Assembly (NCBI GenBank): GCA_003449595.1 | Contig: DMHB01000338.1 | Location: forward strand, 1 to 10,189 | Reading direction: 5' to 3' | DNA length: 10,189 bases | Source of the DNA: Microscillaceae bacterium | GTDB lineage: Bacteria > Bacteroidota > Bacteroidia > Cytophagales > Microscillaceae | In this document: piece after piece, positions 7,912 to 10,189 of the stretch | Position numbering within the stretch: the first letter of the stretch is position 1 | How the letters are laid out: every line of letters begins with the position of its first letter | Made by a program: the position numbers and the translations under genes | Notes under the pieces: model-generated | Database searches by the model: none | What the model was told of the DNA's origin: nothing | Seen by the model: the letters and a program-made list of their open reading frames with translations, nothing else

Positions 7912-7923
7912 TGATAATTATCA
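7912..7923. promoter_or_regulatory. FNR-like palindrome upstream of hemN
   Basis: TGATAATTATCA is a perfect inverted repeat. It matches the core of the CRP/FNR-family anaerobic box (TTGAT-N4-ATCAA) at TGAT-N4-ATCA, missing only the outermost T and A. It lies in the 123 bp between the methyltransferase stop and the hemN ATG. hemN genes are controlled by FNR-type regulators in many bacteria, so the placement is sensible. Alternatives are a Fur-like half (TGATAAT) or, because eight T residues follow on the minus strand, a very weak terminator hairpin for the methyltransferase transcript. Confidence 0.4.
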
Positions 7924-7972
7924 GTCCTTCGCTTCCTTTTCGATTTTTGAGATCGGATTTTTCTTTCAGCCT

Positions 7973-8845
7973 TTATGGTTTTGCCTGCAAGGCTTCGTAG
8001 CGTTGGATGGTCAGGTCGATATAGGCTTGGTTGAGATCGCAACCGATGTATTTTCTGTTGCCTACGGTGGTCGAAGCGATGCCGGTGGTGCCACTTCCGT
8101 TGAAGGGGTCAAAAATGATGTCGCCGGGCTGCGTGGAGGCCAACACAATGCGTTTGAGCAATGCCAAGGGTTTTTGTGTAGGATGCTTTCCAAAGGCTTT
8201 TTCGCTGGGGGCAAGCGTAGGAATGCTCCATACGCTCCGCATCTGTAAGTCAGGTTTTTTGAGGTTGTCCTCGGGGAAGTGGCCGTTTTTCATCGCTTCG
8301 TAGTTGAAATAATGTTTGGCGTCTTTGTCTTTGCGTGCCCAAAGCAGTGTTTCGTGCGAAGCTGTAAAATAACGGCAAGAAAGATTGGGAGAAGCATTGG
8401 GTTTGAACCAAGTAATGTCGTTCAGGAGATGGAAGCCAAGTTTTTGTAAGAGGAAGCCACATTGGTAAATGCTGTGGTAAGTGCCACTGATCCAAATCGT
8501 TCCTTGGGGTTTCAAAACACGTTTGCAGGCTTGTATCCACGTTTCGTGAAAGTGTAGATCATCTTCAAAACCATTGGATTTATCCCATTTTCCTTTGTTT
8601 ACACTGACCATCCGTCCGTTTTGGCAGGTAAGCCCATCGTTGGAAAGCATATAGGGCGGGTCGGCAAAAACCATATCGAGGCAGTTGTCGGGGAAACGGC
8701 TTAGGATTTCCAAGCTGTCCTCTTTGTACAGGACAAAATCGGCTGTTTTGTAAACAGGACTGAGGCGCTGTGGCACATCCGCTTGGGCAACATAGCCGAC
8801 CAACTCTTCCAAAGTCGCCTTGCTTGAAGTCGTATTTTTTGCCAT
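7973..8845 (-). CDS. DpnA (M.DpnIIB)-like DNA adenine methyltransferase, beta class
   Basis: The 290-residue protein transfers a methyl group from SAM to adenine N6 in DNA. Motif IV is FADPPYMLSNDG (DPPY at 62-65) and comes before motif I, DPFNGSGTTG (246-255), with HPTQKP (221-226) between, giving the beta-class order. DPPY points to adenine rather than cytosine-N4. Segments such as SVNKGKWDKS (81-90), GTIWISGTYHSIY (115-127), ITWFKPNASPNLSCRYF (144-160) and ETLLWARK (165-172) closely follow the DpnA type, which methylates GATC including in single-stranded DNA. That relationship is from memory; the true target here is inferred. The ATG at 8845 has a GGGGAG stretch 6 nt upstream and a -7 box 23 nt upstream. 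It lies 148 bp beyond the MjaI-type nuclease on the same strand. It is either part of that restriction system or a separate solitary methylase. Confidence 0.92.
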   Translation of the reverse strand: MAKNTTSSKATLEELVGYVAQADVPQRLSPVYKTADFVLYKEDSLEILSRFPDNCLDMVFADPPYMLSNDGLTCQNGRMVSVNKGKWDKSNGFEDDLHFHETWIQACKRVLKPQGTIWISGTYHSIYQCGFLLQKLGFHLLNDITWFKPNASPNLSCRYFTASHETLLWARKDKDAKHYFNYEAMKNGHFPEDNLKKPDLQMRSVWSIPTLAPSEKAFGKHPTQKPLALLKRIVLASTQPGDIIFDPFNGSGTTGIASTTVGNRKYIGCDLNQAYIDLTIQRYEALQAKP

Positions 8846-8868
8846 AACTGCTCCCCGTGGTTAGGCTT

Positions 8869-8876
8869 CAAATTTA
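8869..8876 (-). promoter_or_regulatory. Promoter -7 box (TAnnTTTG) for the DpnA-like methyltransferase
   Basis: On the minus strand TAAATTTG matches TAnnTTTG exactly and ends 23 nt before the ATG at 8845. An ATTG about 23 nt upstream could serve as a poor -33 element. It implies that this methyltransferase can be expressed apart from the nuclease gene upstream. The rest of the 148 bp gap (8846-8993) shows no gene or clear terminator. Confidence 0.5.
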
Positions 8877-8993
8877 GTTGAAAAGTTGAGAAAAGCTGCC
8901 AATTGCGTACTGCTTAGGTTTCCGGTGTAAGGTTTTGGTTGTTTTGATGAGCTGTAGGGCTGAAGAGAGGTGGGGGTATTTGGCCTTTCAGTT

Positions 8994-9593
8994 TTATTTT
9001 TTCGTCAGCAAGGTATCCTCAAAATATACATTTATACCATTTTTCATTTTTTCGTAAAAGATGATTGGCACTAAGATCTGCTCGGGAAGTGCATTTTTTA
9101 GTTCATAACTTTGAGGTTTGACACTTACTGCCGTATCTCCTACAAAACCGTCGATGCCTTTGCTTTCTTCTTCGGGGTCAGCCAAACGATAAGTGGTTTT
9201 CAAATCGTCTGCAACTGCTTTCAAAATTGCTTCTTGGAACTTCAAGCCTACGAAAGTTTTGACTATGACCAAATCACGCACCCACCTATCTATCATTTCT
9301 TGGTCTATTTTAGTCATTACATCTTTCAGATTTTCTATCATTTCTACAATTTTTTCAGTGGCTTTTTGGATGGCATTTGGATGTTGTGCCAAATACCATT
9401 CTTCCCATTTTTTAAATTCGTATCCATCAAACTGCTGTATCAAATCACTCATCTGCCCTACAATTTTAGGCTTTGTTCCTCCTGCGTTTTGGTTTGCCAA
9501 ATTGATGATTTGAGTGGCATATTTCGGAAAACTTGGATTTTCAGCAGTAAGCAAGGACTTGATTTTATCATTGGTAATTTTTATCTTTTTCAT
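8994..9593 (-). CDS. MjaI-family type II restriction endonuclease
   Basis: The 199-residue protein resembles the MjaI restriction endonuclease family (RE_MjaI). The hallmarks I recognise are FPKYATQIINLANQNAGGTK (22-41), PKIVGQMSDLIQ (42-53), WEEWYLAQHP (63-72), VRDLVIVKTFVGLKFQEAIL (105-124) and YRLADPEEESKGIDGFVGD (135-153). A likely PD-(D/E)XK active site is Asp148 followed by SVK with Lys159. The founding member cuts CTAG in Methanocaldococcus jannaschii; specificity here is not proven. The frame is full length with no break. It starts at ATG 9593-9591, overlapping by ATGA the stop of the methyltransferase-SNase-like gene upstream, so the two are translationally coupled, as expected for a restriction-modification pair. 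Base composition is much more A/T rich than hemN or guaB. Confidence 0.82.
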   Translation of the reverse strand: MKKIKITNDKIKSLLTAENPSFPKYATQIINLANQNAGGTKPKIVGQMSDLIQQFDGYEFKKWEEWYLAQHPNAIQKATEKIVEMIENLKDVMTKIDQEMIDRWVRDLVIVKTFVGLKFQEAILKAVADDLKTTYRLADPEEESKGIDGFVGDTAVSVKPQSYELKNALPEQILVPIIFYEKMKNGINVYFEDTLLTKK

Positions 9594-10189
9594 TTGCTTG
9601 CTTGCGTTTCTAAAAGTGCTAAAAATTTGTTTTTATATTTAAAATTTACACTTTCATCGACTAAAGCCAACCCGTTTTTGATCAAATGTGCGTTGATGAA
9701 TGTTTTGTTTTCGAGGTACAAGTAGCAAAGCAAGTTGTTTTCATTGTCATACTTTACGTGGTCATATTTCAAAAACACTTTTTTGCCTTTTGTTTTTTCG
9801 ATCAGAAAATCGGTTGCTTTACCATTAATCGTTGGGTCTTCTTTCACGCCAAGTAGTTTAACTAATAAGTTGTTACTCAGCCGAATTTTTTCAGGACTGA
9901 TAACTTCTTTGACAGTAAACAATTCTTCGCGTTTTGCTGAACTGTCTTTGTCAATTTTGGACCCGAATTGAAGTTTTTTTACATCAATTTTCTTGTCAAG
10001 CGTGTGCGGATCTTTGAAAATATAGGGTAGTTTTTGAATTGCTTCTTCAAAGTCGGTTACAAATGGTTTTTGTTGTAGAAACTCATACGTCGTCCCGTTC
10101 AAGTCCTGTTGATGAATTTCCAATTTTTCTTGGATGAAGGGGATAAACTCAGGGTTAATTTCAAAACCAACTGAATTTCTGTCAGTATT
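9590..10189 (-). CDS. DNA methyltransferase C-terminus fused to degenerate SNase-like domain, 5' part beyond right edge
   Basis: The frame is open to the right edge and shows 199 residues ending at TGA 9592-9590. A TTG at 10123 is not a real start, since the residues before it are meaningful: the first 20 or so read RNSVGFEINPEFIPF, the segment that follows motif I in beta-class DNA methyltransferases, with Glu10 as the acidic SAM-ribose ligand. After a linker of about 65 residues, visible residues 90-192 align by eye with the staphylococcal nuclease fold (VKLLGV, GKATDFL, NLLCYLYLENKTFINAHLIKNGLALVD). The nuclease Asp40 position reads Lys and the Arg35 and Arg87 positions read Lys and Asn, so catalysis is unlikely. 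It overlaps the MjaI-type nuclease by 4 bp and is probably its cognate methylase. The catalytic motif IV is outside the window, so the base modified cannot be told. Confidence 0.75.
   Translation of the reverse strand, partial: NTDRNSVGFEINPEFIPFIQEKLEIHQQDLNGTTYEFLQQKPFVTDFEEAIQKLPYIFKDPHTLDKKIDVKKLQFGSKIDKDSSAKREELFTVKEVISPEKIRLSNNLLVKLLGVKEDPTINGKATDFLIEKTKGKKVFLKYDHVKYDNENNLLCYLYLENKTFINAHLIKNGLALVDESVNFKYKNKFLALLETQASK

Larger units (their letters stand above)
8994..10189. other. A/T-rich restriction-modification island, likely horizontally acquired
   Basis: Hand counts of single 60-base lines give 36/60 G+C at 7261-7320 (hemN) and 33/60 at 8101-8160 (DpnA-like gene), but 16/60 at 9301-9360 and 14/60 at 9601-9660. 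One line in the island (9121-9180) is 30/60, so it is not uniform. The drop begins at the nuclease gene and continues to the right edge. No transposase, integrase, tRNA or direct-repeat boundary is visible in the window. Confidence 0.55.

Noticed and set aside
7939..7957. Hairpin TTCGAT...ATCGGA followed by T residues on the plus strand, possible terminator
   Set aside because: The T-run lies on the plus strand, but both flanking genes are on the minus strand; the stem is 6 bp with a G-T pair, so it does not act for any gene seen here.
9111..9725. 204-codon plus-strand frame across the nuclease and fusion genes
   Set aside because: Its Phe/Cys/Ile-rich composition is the mirror of A/T-rich minus-strand genes, and it crosses the junction of two well-supported genes.
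9590..10123. A separate 177-residue SNase-like gene starting at TTG 10123
   Set aside because: The reading frame stays open to the window edge and the residues before 10123 are recognisable methyltransferase sequence, so it is the tail of a longer gene.
1..10189. CRISPR arrays, tRNA or rRNA genes, insertion sequences, prophage genes
   Set aside because: I saw no regularly spaced repeats, cloverleaf-like stretches, transposase motifs or terminal inverted repeats on either strand.

Overview
The window looks like chromosomal DNA of a Bacteroidota bacterium, probably of the Cytophagia/Saprospiria type rather than a gut Bacteroides. The reasons are: several genes preceded 20-31 nt upstream of the start by a TAnnTTTG-like -7 box, mostly no Shine-Dalgarno sequence, a DUF4846-type protein (a family I know mainly from this phylum), and moderate GC with many A/T-rich intergenic stretches. 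The genus cannot be fixed from the sequence alone.

Layout. Positions 1-784 (minus) hold the N-terminal two thirds of a periplasmic adaptor (HlyD/MFP type) of an efflux system, running off the left edge. It diverges from guaB (963-2432, plus), the IMP dehydrogenase of GTP synthesis. Next comes a tight three-gene plus-strand unit: a membrane-anchored GAF plus SpoIIE/RsbU-type PP2C phosphatase (2475-4547), a 67-residue single-span membrane protein overlapping it by one base (4547-4750), and an alpha/beta hydrolase 12 bp further on (4763-5551). The phosphatase-hydrolase pairing recalls the RsbP-RsbQ energy-stress module of Bacillus. Converging on it, with overlapping stop codons, is a DUF4846-type secreted or anchored protein (5548-6390, minus), followed upstream by hemN (6476-7849, minus), the oxygen-independent coproporphyrinogen III dehydrogenase. 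A perfect TGAT-AATT-ATCA palindrome that resembles an FNR box lies in the hemN leader.

The right end (7973-10189, all minus) is a restriction-modification island. In transcription order it has: the C-terminal end of a DNA methyltransferase with a degenerate staphylococcal-nuclease-like domain fused to its C-terminus (partial, 9590-10189); an MjaI-type restriction endonuclease overlapping it by ATGA (8994-9593); a 148 bp gap with its own promoter; and a second, DpnA (M.DpnIIB)-like beta-class adenine methyltransferase (7973-8845). The first two genes are much more A/T rich than the housekeeping genes next to them, which suggests horizontal acquisition.

The most interesting point is the MTase-SNase-like fusion coupled to the MjaI-type nuclease. 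The nuclease-like domain has lost the canonical catalytic Arg and Asp positions, so it is more likely a structural or DNA-binding module than an active nuclease. A second point is that the DpnA-like enzyme and the MjaI family suggest different target sites (GATC versus CTAG), so the region may carry two modification specificities.
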